Positions 20,708 through 38,700 of a stretch of DNA of 64,000 nucleotides are shown piece after piece. The DNA is from Pelecanus crispus (lineage: Eukaryota > Chordata > Aves > Pelecaniformes > Pelecanidae), in NCBI RefSeq assembly GCF_030463565.1, contig NC_134649.1:39953044-40017043 (forward strand). The letters run 5' to 3'. The stretch's first letter is position 1. The number at the start of each line of letters is the position of its first letter. Under the pieces are notes generated by a model, which saw only the letters and a list, made by a program, of their open reading frames with translations, ran no database searches and had not been told where the DNA came from. The translations under genes and the position numbers were made by a program.

Positions 20708-23700
20708 CTAGGGAAGGCAAGAGGGTGTGGAGAGAGAGAGTAATACCTGGTCAGCAAACTCGAATGGAGTTAAGTCATGCTGAGCCAGGAGAGCCTCCTT
20801 CCCCAGGTCCCAAACCTGAGGCCATCTGGATTACATACTGCTTCCATTTCGATCACCCAAAAGGAGTTGTTCTTCCCATCTCTTCTGGCTTTAACCACAG
20901 CATCTTCTCAGGATCTTGTCATAAGGTGCCCCATTTCTCCCTTGCTCCCCTCTTCTAAGTAGCTTTGTGGTGTGGGTCCAGGATCCACAAACCTGGGACT
21001 ACACATACCTACAGATGCAGATCCTATGCCCAGCCAGCTCCAACCTTAGTTAATGGCTTCTGTTTCCACACCAAACGGAACAGAAATTGTGCTGCTGAAA
21101 ATAGAAAATTGTGCTGTTTAAATACAGCGAGTCCTTCAAAGGGTAAAGAGAAGATGCTGCCAAGCCTCCCTCAGCATGCCCAACCCCATTCATTTTGAAT
21201 TATTTGGAAGCCTGATTTCTATTGGGGGTCGGGGGGGAGAAATCTTTGTTTAGATTCTTAACTGTCTTTGGGACTTAACAGATAGCATGAAAAAAATTAA
21301 TAGACTATAGAAGGACAGCAGAAAAGAAACTGCATCCAGAGCAGCCTGATGCAGCAGCCTCCCTTCAACAAGTGTGATGGTGCTGAGGGTACCTGGTGGT
21401 GGTCACCAGCTCCAGTGTGCTCAGCAGTGGTAAATGAGGAAGAGCCAGCCCTGATCTCGAGAGCTGCCAGCCAGTTCCCACAGGTGGCAGAGCCCTTCCA
21501 TGCCTTTGGGATTAGCTGGTGCAGGTACATTGGGGACATGTGTGTGAAAGGCAAGGAACAGGAGGAAAAACTCTGCTGGCTTGAGACAAGGGGAGGCTCA
21601 TCTGTATCACATTTGATAGGAGATCAATACGGACTGTTAGGATGAAACCAGACAAGTTGTGCTATGTCTGCCCCCAAGGACTCTCCTGTACTGTGGTGTC
21701 TTGCTCCAGAGATGCAAATCCAACATTACCAAGTCACAAGATCCCCAGGTCTCACGAGGAGCTGTCTGGACAGAAACCTTCCAAAACCGAGCATTCCTCA
21801 GCAGTGTCAGTGCCATCTGCAGTGGAAATAAATCTCCCGAGTCCCCTGCCCACCCCCTGCTGCCCATTCAACATTTCAGAGAAATCCTCACAGCCTTTCC
21901 AAGAAACATTGTACACTTCCATCACATGCTGTGCCAAGCGAACAGGAAGAGGTAACGGAGAAACACATAATTAAGGGAGACTTGACCTCCCAAACAGCTA
22001 AGAGCACTGGAAATACCCAAAGACAACGCCAGCACTTTCTTTGAAAATGCCAAGGCCTGTTATTTCACTTAGCTGAGCGTTTCCTCTGTATGTTTTTAAA
22101 GGTTAGACTGCTCTGGAGAGAGCCCCAGAAAAGTGCTTGCCAACATCTTACAGCAGTCAGGAGCGCTCACTGCCTGCCAGAGCAGAAGGTCCCTGGATGC
22201 AGGTTCCGCCTGGATGCTGCGGGTGGGCAGCAGGTTTGGGCTGGGCGCAGGGGGCCGGGGACTGCAGGGGTATATATGCAGAGCTGTCACTTGGGTGCCA
22301 CTGGTTTCACCTCCTCCTTCCAGGGAGACAGGCTGGATCCCTAGGATTCAGAGCCACCTGGTGGCATGTTCCCACCAGGCCCAGCACAGCTCCCTCGCCC
22401 AAACCCTTCCCTCAGCAGTTTCCTAAAGCTGTGGATGAACCTAAAACCCGCAAGGCTGCAGAGCCCAATCCATGGTTCTCCATTTGGGGTGTAAACCCTA
22501 ATCTCCAGGCTCTGGGTGTCCCAGGTGTCCCTGCATCCTGCCTTCCTTGCCCACCCCGTGGGTGACCCCGCGTGTCCTTCTCCCTGCCCTCCAGCATCCC
22601 TCTTCCCAGCCAGCACGAGCACATCACTATGCAGCCAAATGCAATTACCAGGGAAGGCAAGAGAGCCCCTGAAGCAAAGGTGCAGTCTATGGATGTTGGG
22701 CAACTTGGCATCAGCCCCGCTCCCTGGAGCTCTGTGCTCAATTACTCGTTCTCAATTTACTGGTAAAAGCAATCGCTTTGCTAAATCCAGTGTCCAACTT
22801 GTGTTAACATTCAATTAGATGGAGAAGGATTGCAGCATTATGAAGGCCAGGGGATTCCTCCTTAATGAAGCCTCCAGTCCCAACTGCACTCCCAGATGAA
22901 GGCTTCAGACCAATGGAGGCTGAAGGAAGACACAGGCATGGTGGAAGAGACACCCATGCGGTGCTGTCCTTTGAACTTTTCTAAGTCAGAGCGTAGTGAG
23001 CACAGGCACGCATCCTGCTCAGCACATTGAAAGTGCTTTGCAACAGTACTCCTGCAGCATCCCTCTCTCTTTTCACATTCTGTTCCGGACAGCAGTCTTT
23101 TCACCAATTTCCTTCTGCAGAGGTGATTCAGGGGTTTGTTTTCTTTCAACATGGGCTAATACTAGCTTATGTCACTAAATCTGAACTGGAATAACTATTT
23201 TTTCATTGCCTTCCTCCAAGTAAAAATCTATTCCCATGACTAGAGCATACTCCATCCCAGTTCCATATGTCTGCCAGAAGCCACAGCTGAATAAGCCTGG
23301 CCTCGAAGACATGTGTTCATCTGATCACTCACTGGAGAGTTAGAGATACTCTCTTGTAGTATTACCTTAATTATTTTGTTTAGTGAGTGCTTCTAGTCAC
23401 AAAACATTCTTGTGGATTTTAAAACATCCTGAAGAGGATTAATATGTCCTGCATGGCCTCTCTGGAGAATTAAAAGTGAGCTATGGACCAAATACTCTGT
23501 AAGACATATGGCCAGTGAATACTTCCTCTGATTATGTGAATTATAAAGTGCTGTAACAGCTTTGAAAATGCTGTGAACAGTATGATGCCATATAAGCCAG
23601 AAGAAATGTGCCAATAAAGACTTAAAACAGATACATCAACTCAGAGCACCACATGAGTGCATTTTAAAATACATTTTGCTCCTTGCTGGAAGTGAGAAGC

Positions 23701-23818
23701 CATGCAAATGCAGTCAGACCACAGGCTTTGACTCACATTCAGCTTCCAAACAGGTTTAGAGGCTCTGCCTATCTTCACCTTGGCCAGAGACCCCTAAGAA
23801 AAGACAACCCTGGCTTAC
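20708..23818 (-). other. GRIP2: GRIP2 intron
   Basis: 3.1 kb, phase 1, donor AAG|GTAAGC, acceptor CCCTAG. No repeat, RNA gene or additional exon is recognised. Confidence 0.75.
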
Positions 23819-23995
23819 CTTGGCTTCCATACCCGGCATCAATGCCAGAGCCATCCCAGGACTCCATAGCACTGTCCACGCTTGGAATTGTGGTGGAGTA
23901 TATCTCAGACAGCTTGCTAGTTTTCTGGGAGTCCGTTAGTTCATCTTCTGGGTCGCTCACTTCATTTATACTCCCCGACTTCTTGGGATAGGATT
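23819..23995 (-). CDS. GRIP2: GRIP2 exon: start of PDZ6-PDZ7 linker
   Basis: Residues 607-664, 177 bp. It has SYPKKSGSINEVSDPEDEL and later STTIPSVDSAMESWDGSGID, an acidic Ser-rich disordered stretch. The IPSVDSA.ESW motif is shared by GRIP1 (VPSVDSAVDSW) and GRIP2 and identifies the linker directly after PDZ6. Acceptor is GTTTCAG and donor AAG|GTAAGC. Confidence 0.94.
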
Positions 23996-26391
23996 CTGAA
24001 ACCAGAACATGCCTCTTCAGCAGGCACGAAGTGCAAGCCTCAGGGAAAGGCTTATGCTGACATATGAGCAAGCCCAGGTACTGTAAGTCTTTTGAAGAAC
24101 CTCTTTAGCTCTTCAAAAGTAGCTGGGAAAGGCCTGTGCACTACAGCTGAAAGGATTTCATGCAGTACTCTTATCTTAAGCTGAATCAAGAAAAAGCGCC
24201 TGAGTTTTTAGCACATGGAATATAAAGAGCAACCATGGAGATTTGAGGATTCCCAATTACGAGAGAGCTGGGACCTAATCTCAATTCACAAATGCATCTT
24301 CTTGAGCCTTTGGAAGCTTCCTCTGAACAGCCCTGCCCAGAGAAGTGTTGGCCTTTGCAAGCAATAGCCCATAGCTTCTCTGGTCTCAGAGAGCCTCCTT
24401 TTTACTCAGATCAGCAGTGCTTCCAGCCAAATTGCTTTTGGCATGATCTGCCTTTGGGGACAGGACCCAAACAGTGCCAGAGCAGCACCTAGTCAGGGTG
24501 CTGGCTGCAAACCTTGTGTTAAAAGCAGATGTTTCAATGAGATTCCAATAACAACGTAAGCTGGTCCCAAACTACCACAGATGAAGTTATAGCCCCTTTC
24601 CAAGATTGTACAACCTCGTATCAATTCAGGGCTAATCACCACCTCTCCAAGAGTCTCCCATGCAGTCTCATGACAACGGTAGAATTCCTGGGCCTGGTAT
24701 TTTGAGGCTGAATTTCCCCTGATTAGTGACTGGAAAATGGAAAGCTGGATGTGGATGATGAAGCTCAGACCTTTCCTTTCATTATTTTAGTAATAATAGG
24801 CCCTTACTTTCATTATATCAAATTCCCTTTCAGGCAAAAGCTATGCAAGGAATCATTTCTCAGCACAAGCATTTCTTTGTACTGAATATTTTAAAGTCCT
24901 CGTTGATTAGATATCCTGTTAGCCATCTGCACCCTGGATCTCCAACTCACAGAGGCTGGGAAGAAAAGCCCTCTGAAAGTCTGCATTTGTCAATGAGGAC
25001 AAATTATTTTACCAAACAAAGGCAAGTGTCCTAAAAGTCCCTATTTTCCAAGCATTCAGAAGATTGCTCACCATGATTAACTCAGGATTACCTTGAAATT
25101 TCAATTATACCTGCTTCAATCTCAGAATGATTAACGAGTCTCCAACTGGCACTTGCACGTCAATTATTTCAGCAAGTCGCTGTGACAGTGCTAAGTGTCA
25201 GCGGGGCGGGGGGAAGGAGTATTTCAGACCAAGGATCAAGACACTTGGCTGCAGGGAACAAGACTGGGATTTCTTCAAGAGAAAACAATTCGCCAGTTCC
25301 ATCTCTATTTGCTAAGTCCCCACCCCCTGCCCAGGCTTCCTCCATTTGTAAAATAGGTGCAGCATTGCCACACATTTGCAAACTGCTTTGACGTCCACAG
25401 AAGTGCTATGTTTAAGAGCAGTGCTACTTTTTCAGATGCAGGACAGACATCCCACAGGCCTGGCTGCTTGGAAGAGCTTTATCACTTGATGTCTTTCAAT
25501 TTCTGCAGCATGGTGGGCCACTGGCTGGGTAGGTCCAGCTAAAACTAGAGACTGCAAGAAGCATGGCACAAAAAAGATAGAAAATACTGGGTGTGGGGAG
25601 AGACAGAAATGCAGCCAGAATGCACCAGGTACTTTCTGAGCTTGATGAAAAAGCCTCTGTTTCACTGTGACTTCACAGAAGCAGTCAGGGAGAAAAGTTT
25701 GCCTGTTCCCTGGTTTCCCTGATCCCTCCTCTCTGTCCCCCAAAAAAGTGGTCTGCCTGTACGAAGCATGCTCCTGCTCTTTGATACCATGTCAAGAAGA
25801 GCAGCTTCAAAGCCGCAGGGAGCTCGTCAAGGAAACAAGAAGGGGATTTGTAGAGTGAAGGATGATCTTAGGACCCTTAGTCAGAAAAAGGGGTGTAAAA
25901 GATTTCTTGTCAATTGCTTTCAAAAAGTTGAATTAAAGTGTTTGGGTGTTTTTCCCCCATGGATTCTACCAGCTCAGAGTACCCTTGTTCATTTTCAGGG
26001 GGTTATATTTCAAAAAAACCTTCACTCTTCTACTATTAAAAGCATCTGCTGCTTCAGCATTGTGTGAAGCACCCATACAGACAGGGAATGGCAACAGCGG
26101 CACAAGGTGTCAATCTGAAAAAAAAAAATATTGTCGCCAATAAACCTGCTGTCTAATCTCTTCCCAGTACTGCAGAGAGCCCCTGGTTGCCTTTTTTAAA
26201 ATCCATGAGTCAGAAGTCAAAAAAACACCCATCTTTTCCCTCTGTCCCCAGCCATGCCCCTGACCATGATGCCTTGTCTCACCTTCCACAACACGTGAAG
26301 GAAAACCCACAGCACTACCTACTCCATCGCCCGGGGTTCCTGCTGGGGTGCACCTTCACCCTCCCACCCCAAACCAGGCTCCCCAACTCAC
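23996..26391 (-). other. GRIP2: GRIP2 intron
   Basis: 2.4 kb, phase 1, donor AGA|GTGAGT, acceptor GTTTCAG. Nothing further is recognised. Confidence 0.75.
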
Positions 26392-26531
26392 TCTCCGTCT
26401 GCTTCTTGATCTTCAGAGTGACCGTCTCTCCCGCCATCTGCAGCAGGTGAATGGCTTCGCTCAGTGGTTTGCCCTTGAGGCTCACATTATTAATCGCTAA
26501 TATCCGGTCACCGACATGGATGGCTCCAGTT
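26392..26531 (-). CDS. GRIP2: GRIP2 exon: PDZ6 second half
   Basis: Residues 560-605, 140 bp, starting at a split Arg codon. It reads [20 protein letters not shown] and ends TLKIKKQTE, covering beta4 to beta6 of PDZ6. The helix alpha2 segment [14 protein letters not shown] has His at the position expected of a class I-type groove. Acceptor is CTCTCCAG. Confidence 0.96.
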
Positions 26532-31161
<4,630 letters not shown>

Positions 31162-31417
31162 TTAGCCATATGAAAGAAGTCATAGGAAAGACTTGCAGCA
31201 TTTGGAAGCAAAAGCCTGAGGTCTTCATCCGTGCTCATACCAAATAGGATTTTAACCTTCCAGGCTCCATTTAAGGGCAGAATAACAAAAATAGACTATA
31301 ATCAATTGGAAAGTGGTGAGCGGACAGGCGACAGCCCTTATCTTTGTTGGTTTGCACTACCTATTGGGAAATGTCATTACAGTGGACAGGCACCAGTTTG
31401 CATCAGGATTTCTGTAC

Positions 31418-31563
31418 CAGAGTTATCTTCATCCTTCCTAATCTTCAATTTGACCAGGTCCTCACACTGTCTTAAAATCTGGACAGCATCCTCCATTGAG
31501 CAATTGTCGAGTCGGATGTTATCAATGGCTAACAGCTTGTCTCCCGGCTCCAAGGTGCCAGTT
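31418..31563 (-). CDS. GRIP2: GRIP2 exon: PDZ5 second half
   Basis: Residues 463-510, 146 bp. It reads [20 protein letters not shown] and ends [11 protein letters not shown]. It completes PDZ5, the domain that with PDZ4 forms the GluA2/GluA3 C-terminus binding tandem in this family. Only a 290-bp intron separates it from the PDZ6 exon. Confidence 0.96.
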
Positions 31564-32364
31564 CTATGTAGAAAGGAAAAGAAAACTAAAGGTACATTTG
31601 TATTTGCCTTTCAGATCCTGTGACGCATTAAGTCCTGCAGTGGCGATGACAATATTAACTTTTTACTGTCCTTGATCTTTTCTGGGATGCAATCATGAAC
31701 AGAGTCTAGGACAATTACAAATTAAGAGAGGAAGTTTGTGTAGAGCATGTGTCAACACAGAACAAGGCAGAAATATTAGAAATACAGCCTGAGTATCCTG
31801 CAGCACTGAAAAATGCCTGATGTTTAGCTGGCAGATATTCTACCTTTTATGGAAACTCCTGTATGAGCACTCTTAGAAACGAGCCCTCCTGCAGCACTAA
31901 ATTCCTCTGAAAGCCTTGCTATGAGGTGTTGGGATCAGAGGTGAAGTCAATAAATGTTGAGTTATTTGCACAGTTCTCCATCAGTGCCCACAATTCACTC
32001 ACTCCATTCACCTGAGCAGGAGCTGAGACAGAGCAAACTACCTGATGAGCCATAGCACCTTATGGGATATATGAAGCCCTTTACCACATGCTCTTAAATG
32101 CTAAACATCCATCTCCTATAGGGTCAGCAGACCTCTGAATCAGTGCCCTGGCCACCTTCTCCATTAGCTCAACTCTACTTGCTTCAATACAGACAGTTTT
32201 TATTGCAAACCCTACTGTGGTCTAAGACAAACCTCTAGGGTTGACATCTCCTTGGATGCTGGCAAAATCCAGACCCAAGTGCTACTGCTTGGACTTCATA
32301 TTACCTCTCATTACCGGGCCGGACATTTTGCAATAGTTTGGCAGATAGGAAATTCTGCACTCAC
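31564..32364 (-). other. GRIP2: GRIP2 intron within PDZ5
   Basis: 0.8 kb, phase 2 in an Arg codon, donor TAG|GTGAGT, acceptor TACATAG. Nothing else is recognised. Confidence 0.8.
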
Positions 32365-32431
32365 CTATGCGCTACGCTCCCCTTCTTGATGTCAGAGATG
32401 ATCAAAGGCTCCCCAGGCTTTCTGCTTGCAG
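32365..32431 (-). CDS. GRIP2: GRIP2 exon: PDZ5 central strand
   Basis: Residues 441-461, only 67 bp. It reads [20 protein letters not shown] and H, ending in a split Arg codon. It lies between the 8.9-kb and 0.8-kb introns. Acceptor is TTCTGCAG and donor TAG|GTGAGT. It is too short for ordinary open-frame calling but is fixed by frame, phase and family match. Confidence 0.95.
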
Positions 32432-34756
32432 CTGCAGAAGAGACACATGGGTACAAAGGTTGGTATTGAGTCTGCCATCTAGGAGGGGATGGTTAATGGG
32501 GAGAAAGAGCTATAGAGAAAGGCAATTTCTATTCCTTTGATAAAATGATGCTTCACACTTGAACTCTGGAAGCCACAGCAAGAAAAAGAAGCAGTGAATC
32601 TCTGCAAACATTTGTTGGTTGCCCTTTGCCTGGAATAGCAGCTAGCTGCTACCTTCGGTCTCCTCCTGAAGAAGGGGAGGACACAAGGTGTCCAACAGCA
32701 AGAGGTGGGACTGCCCAATCCCAGCACTGTTAAACACCCACCCACCCACCACATCTCTGACGCAAGACAGCAACTGAGTCAACGGCTATGGCAGTAGTCA
32801 GACATCAGCACTGCTGCCTAGGGAGTACCTAAGCTCAGCGCTGTGCCTAATATAAGCATTTCTGTGTTCTTGAAGTAAAGCGGGCTGGGAAATTTTCCTG
32901 GTGGAAAATAACCCAGGAAAAAACAGATAAAACATTGTTTTCCAGATGGTTCAGCTCTCCGGGCCACTTCATCATACAGCAGATAAATGAGGGCTGGTCT
33001 CAGTGCTGGAGTTGGAAGGGGTGGTTTCCAAACCTTCTCCCCCCTCCCCCCCGCCGATAACTTTTTCAGCCCACAAGAGATGCGAGTATGCATCTCTGGG
33101 AGAATTTGCATTTTCAAATTTGCCTGCAAGACCTGCTGCTCTCTTGAGAAACCCAAGTGAGATTTATGACTCGAACCCCTCCTGACCTCCCTGCCATCCA
33201 CACACCAAATATACGCCAAGCGCATCCTTTTCACCCCACATCACTCCCTCCTGCCTTGCTACGGAAATTGCATTGTCTCATTTAAAGCTGACAGAGCTTC
33301 TCAGCAAAAACTGCATGCGAAGGCAGAAACTCACAGCACCTGAACGCATGAGATGCAGGTCAGAGATTAAAATATCTGTGAGGCAGGTGGCATCAACCAC
33401 ACAGAGATCCACCTGCCTGAACTGCTGTTAGAGAGCATCCCAGTCAGACATAAAGGAGTAGGTGCTTCCTCTTTACCAATCTCTCTGCTCTGGCTTTTTC
33501 TGTTGTTTACATTCATTTATAAGATTTAAAAACATATGTGCTAACCTGTCACCTTTAAGGACACCCTCTCCCAGATATAACTAAACCTTCTGTACTGAAC
33601 AGAGCAAAGACAGCCAATCTCAGTTGTAGCAGGGCTGAGTATAAAAGTTAGGTCAGACAGCGAAGAGCAGACCGTGACTGATTTTGTAATAGTCACAGCA
33701 ACGTGACTGCTGAATGATACAGACCCTGGAAGAATTATTTCCCCCATCTCTTACTGGAGTGTGATGCCAGGCAATTTTGGTCTGGACACTCACGTTCAGC
33801 TTGCGGCCACAGGTCAAAGAGAAGCGGATGGGTTGAGCAGATTCGCTGAGGGCTCGTGCCTATATTCAACCTGTCCACAGCACGGACCAGCCAGCAGATA
33901 GACCGACACATGCTGGGCAGAGCTGAAGTCTGGGAAGGAAGGACACGGTGCAGTAGCTAAAATCAATGCAGAAATCCCTGCCGCCTTGAGAAGGCCATAC
34001 ACCATGGGCTAACAGCACAGTGGACGGAGACATATTGCCCTGTTATTACTATTGCTCTTCTCTTTTTCAATATAGGACATGTATTTGCTGCTGAGAGGTG
34101 CACAATGAGGTGGTCTGAGCCAGCAGTGATGGGAGATCCTGTTAGCACTCCCTGAGCCCTAGGTTGGGCTGGCATTGCTGCATGTTTAATCGCTCCCTAG
34201 CCCAGTTCTGTCACAATAATCCAGGTTAGCAAAAATACTTTTCACTGCAAGGTTTGTTTATTAGTTTCAAAGCAGAGACAGCGTGACAGAAAGGGGTTAG
34301 GGAGGATAGCCACAGTCCTGGTGGTGGGTTGGGGATGGCCACCTCTAAACGTGACCCAGGCACAGCTGGAACAACATGTGCAGCGACTGCGAACACTCAA
34401 AAGAGCAAAGACAGGGCGGGGCGGAGGAGGAAAAAAAAAGCAGCAAGTATAGACAACAGCATGCCTCAAGCTCTAAGAAATGGTGTTTATCTCAGCGTCT
34501 GCCTTGCAAGCCCTGCAACACACTGCGGGGATCCTGCCCACAGCCAGTCTCTGAGCAGAGTGCGAGACCTCATCCCTCTGCAGCTCCACAGCTGGTGTCA
34601 GCGCTGAACGCAGCACAACCTTCCCATATCAGAAGCAAGGGTGACAAACCAAGTGCTTTGTCCATTAGGAAACAAAGCAAGTTTTAAGGAGAAATCATTC
34701 TAGGTTTTGTTTGCAGGTTTTTTTGGAAGTTATGCTTCCCAAACAGATTTTCTTGA

Positions 34757-35295
34757 GACTTCACCTGGAGTACCTGGAGTACTGCGTCCAGCTCTGGAGC
34801 CCTCAGCACAAGAAGGACATGGACCTGTTGGAGCGGGTCCAGAGGGGGGCCACAAACACGATCCGAGGGCTGGAGCACCTCTCCTACAAGGACAGGCTGA
34901 GAGAGTTGAGATTGTTCAGCCTGGAGAAGAGAAGGCTGCGGGGAGACCTTATTGTGGCCTTTCAGTACTTAAAGGAGGCCTATAGGAAAGATAGGGACAA
35001 TCTTTTCAGCAAGGCCTGTTGTGACAGAACAAGGAGTAATGGTTTTAAACTAAAGGAGGATAGATTTAGACTGGATATAAGGAAGAAATTTTTTACAATG
35101 AGGGTGGTGAAGCACTGGAACGGGTTGCCCGGAGAGGTAGTAGAGGCCCCATCCCTAGAACCATTCAAGGTCAGGTTGGATGGGGCTCTGAGCAACCTGA
35201 TCCAGTTAAAGATGTCCCTGACACTGCAGGGGGGTTGGGCTAGATGACCTCTAAGGGTCCCTTCCAACCCAAAACATTCTATGATTCTATGATTC
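34757..35295 (+). mobile_element. CR1 LINE, 5'-truncated 3' end with open ORF2 C-terminus
   Basis: The plus strand codes LEYLEYCVQLWSPQHKKDMD, then LERVQRGATNTIRGLEHL, RKKFFTMRVVKHWNGLPGE and further CR1 ORF2 C-terminal motifs, open from the left edge to the stop at 35245-35247. A short 3' UTR with CCCTTCCAACCC follows, ending in the CR1 3' repeat ATTCTATGATTCTATGATTC. The reverse transcriptase catalytic core is absent. The frame is uninterrupted over more than 160 codons, so the copy is not very decayed. It is antisense to GRIP2. Confidence 0.95.
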
Positions 35296-35707
35296 AGTTA
35301 AATGAAAAAGCCATGTACAACCACATACAATCGTCCCTATCTTCAGAGTACCCAAAGTTTAACAAATGGCAGCCCTCTTCTAAAAAAGTCACGTATTATA
35401 AAATGGAAAGGCTTTATAAAATCATCATTATTAGTCAGCACCTACAAATCTGAAGGGTAAGTTGGCGAGACTTAATGAATAATCATTCTCTCTCAAGAGG
35501 CATAAGATACAAAGTTAAGATAATGAAATCTCAAAGCACAGAACAGTCACTTGCTGTCCATTTTAAAAACCAGCAGTTAACTCTGTTAATTCACCTTTGG
35601 CATCCCAAAGCCCTTCCCGGCACCCCAGCAGAGCACCCAGCTGGGCTTTCCACCCATCACCTGGGACCAGGCTGCCCCTGACTGCCACAGCCACCCTGGG
35701 ACCCACG

Positions 35708-35799
35708 TTTTTAACAGTCCTGGGCTGTAACAACAGTTTTTAACAGTCTGTAACAGGCTGTAACAACTGTTCTTAACAGCCCTGGGCTGGGGTAACAAT
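35708..35799. repeat. Three imperfect ~30-bp tandem units
   Basis: Units at about 35708-35736, 35737-35769 and 35770-35799 share TTAACAG...CTG...GTAACAA with substitutions and small indels. It is a degenerate minisatellite inside a GRIP2 intron. Confidence 0.6.
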
Positions 35800-38700
35800 G
35801 TGCCTCTGCGTAAGGGCTGCCCTGTTTACAGACAGGAGAGCTGCAATGCCACTGAAGTGGTGCCTCAGTCAAGGTCAGAGGCATTAGATATGTAGATCAC
35901 TGGTGAGATTTTTGATAAACCATTTCCAATTTGTCTGCAATTAAAAAAAAAAAAACCTTAAACTACGTTATTAATTTATTAGAGCTGTGGTCTTTGGAGT
36001 TAAGACACTTGAACAGATGAGTAAAGCCTTTTTATCCATTCATTTCTGCTCTCAGTGTGGTTATTTCTCTTCAAAGGACATTGTCTTGGTAATTGTTTGC
36101 TTCAGGAAGACACAGTTCAGATGCCCAGCCTTGCCTCTCTGGGTCTTGGCTTCCTGTCTGTAAAACGGAGACAGCAGCAAAGGGAGTCGAGGGAAAAGAT
36201 GGCTGGAGAGACAGAAACAGAAGCTGGTGCGCAGAAACGCATGCTCTCTCTTGGCAGGCACTCTGGTTGTGGTCTCCATCTACCAGTGCAAACCACTTCA
36301 GGTGGAAGTAGGCTCTTTTTCAGATACATTTGTATTTTTGGTGTGTTTACCAGTACAAAAGAGAGTTTAAATCTGCTCCAGTGGCCCAGAGAAAGCTCCA
36401 TAAATCACCAGCTGGTGAAGGTAGAAGCATGGAGTGGGGGAGAAACTCAAAATTAAAACACTGCTTGGCAGTGGTGACAGGGCAGTGATAAAAAGGTGAA
36501 TTGATCAATACTGTTATTTACTTTTTATAAATTGCTTTCAGTCTCTCGCCACCTCTGCTGGGACTCTGGCTCACTCAGTGTTTACTCTGTGATGGATGAT
36601 GAGGCCAGAAACACATGTCCGGTTTGTGTTTTTAATAGAATGCATAATGACTCGTATTGGTAAATTATTCCCCTCCAAGGGGCACGAGCACATATCTCTC
36701 ACGCATCAACGGTTCAACCCATTATAAATGCCCTTCATTAATGACCGAGCCAAAGCAGCACTCTGCCAACGTGTAATTAAAGAAATTGTAATAATGCCAT
36801 AAGAATACATTTAAGAAAGCAAACATTTATAAAGGGGAGAAACCAAACAAAATCAGAAACCAAATCATCTCAGGATAGCTAAGGAATGAGAAGAGGAATA
36901 AAAGCAAATCAGAATCGATTACAAAAAGCAGAAGTGAAAATCAGATCCCCAGTACCCAACTTTTTCTTCTATCGTTCATTAGTTTTAGCAGCAGGTGCAT
37001 AAATTATCAGTGCCTCCAGCAGGGTATTTACCCTGCCGCAGATCTATTTCCTTTCAAAATCTCCAAGTAGCAAAACCAGGACAGAATATCTCACTTCAGT
37101 AAAAGCACCAGAGTGAATCAGCTGCAAATCTCAGTTGAAGCTGCAATGTTAGTGAGGGGGTAGGACAGGAGACTGCCAGGCACACTGCTGCTTGCAGACA
37201 CGCTCTGCCGGGCTGGCGGCAGGTCCCAGGTTAATCCTGCACCAGCAAAACTAGATTTTCTTGGCTCACAGATCCATCTCCTCGCTAGGACAGTGATTAC
37301 ACTGCTTAAGCAACTTAATCGAAGTTCTCTATCTATCCAAATTCCGGTTTTATCACCCGCAAGCAGATATACTACCTACTCCTTATCTGCAGTACTTCAC
37401 ACCAAGGGCACAGGAATTGATTTGTTAAGATATATAAAGGTAATTTGATAAACATGCTATATAAAGCATTAATAGCTAAAATGAAACAGACATTGAAATT
37501 ACTGTTCAACAGCAACAACAAGACACCTGTACCCTGCAGCAAATATCACAACTAGCCTTTGGAGAGGATATTTGAGATAGACCAAAAAACAACCCCCACC
37601 CCCACAAAAAGCAATCTTTCATGTAATCAACTGCCATTTTCCAGAGGCTAATAACAAATCCATATCTTATTTTAAGAGGTCAAGCATTGAACATACGAGA
37701 ATACATAACTATTAGCTTCTCACTGTTGGAGATTTTAATTTGTAAAAGATTTACAGAAAACCTACAAAGGCATAACTGTATCATTAGAACTGAATGCAGC
37801 CAGCAAGATCAGAGCACTTATAGCATGTGTTCTGCTAATGGAAACGAGTAGTTCAGGCTAACAAGAGCCAAATATTCACACCCCTGTGACAAAAATCTCA
37901 GTTTGCATGTCTTTGCATCCCCACCATTCAGAGCACCTCTGAGGTCTCTGCAAACAGTTGAGCTTCACAGCCCACACAGCTCTTTGAAGCTTGCGGAGCA
38001 GAAAGGAGTACACACTTTGCTCTTCAAGCAGAGCAGTTGTTTGACAAACAAATGCAGCCTTCTCCCTGGGACAGAAACCGGGGCACTGGAGTATGGAGAA
38101 AACGAGACCAATTTTGCTGGCTTCTTGTCCCTTCACCCCTGGACGAAGTTCAAGGAAGCAGTGCACACGAGGCAGCTTTGGTGTTTTACTTCACTAATTT
38201 TCATTTAACAAACATAGGAGACTGAAATGAGGCTTGAGGGCACGAAGATGCCACAGAAGTACAAAGCAGAGCCAGCAAAGGACTCACCCCTTGGATTTCC
38301 TATTCATCCTTTGGGGAACAGAAGAGGAAATAATGCTATATGCAAATATTTGCATCATACATCTTAATTTGCTGCATCCCTTTGCCACATTGTGTTTGAG
38401 CAGGGGGAAGAAACCCATTTGCGTGCACACAGCCATGTACACAGACCACAACTGGGGGCTCGCCCAGCCCAAGCCTTCTCTTTCTAGCAAACCCAGAGAC
38501 CTTGGAGAAGATGAGTGCCCTCAGCAAACATCTACCCCTCACCAGGAGCAAGCACAGATCCTCTCTGTATGTTTATCCCAGAACCAGCAGCACCTGCCCT
38601 GCTCACACAAAAACCTCCTGGGTTTTCAGCCCTTTTATGAGGCTTTCCAGCAGATTTATGGTTCCTCCCGCAGCCAGCTCCATTACACGAATTCTTCCAA

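Noticed and set aside
34711..35247. 178-codon open frame as a host gene inside GRIP2
   Set aside because: It is the CR1 ORF2 C-terminus and ends in the typical CR1 3' repeat.
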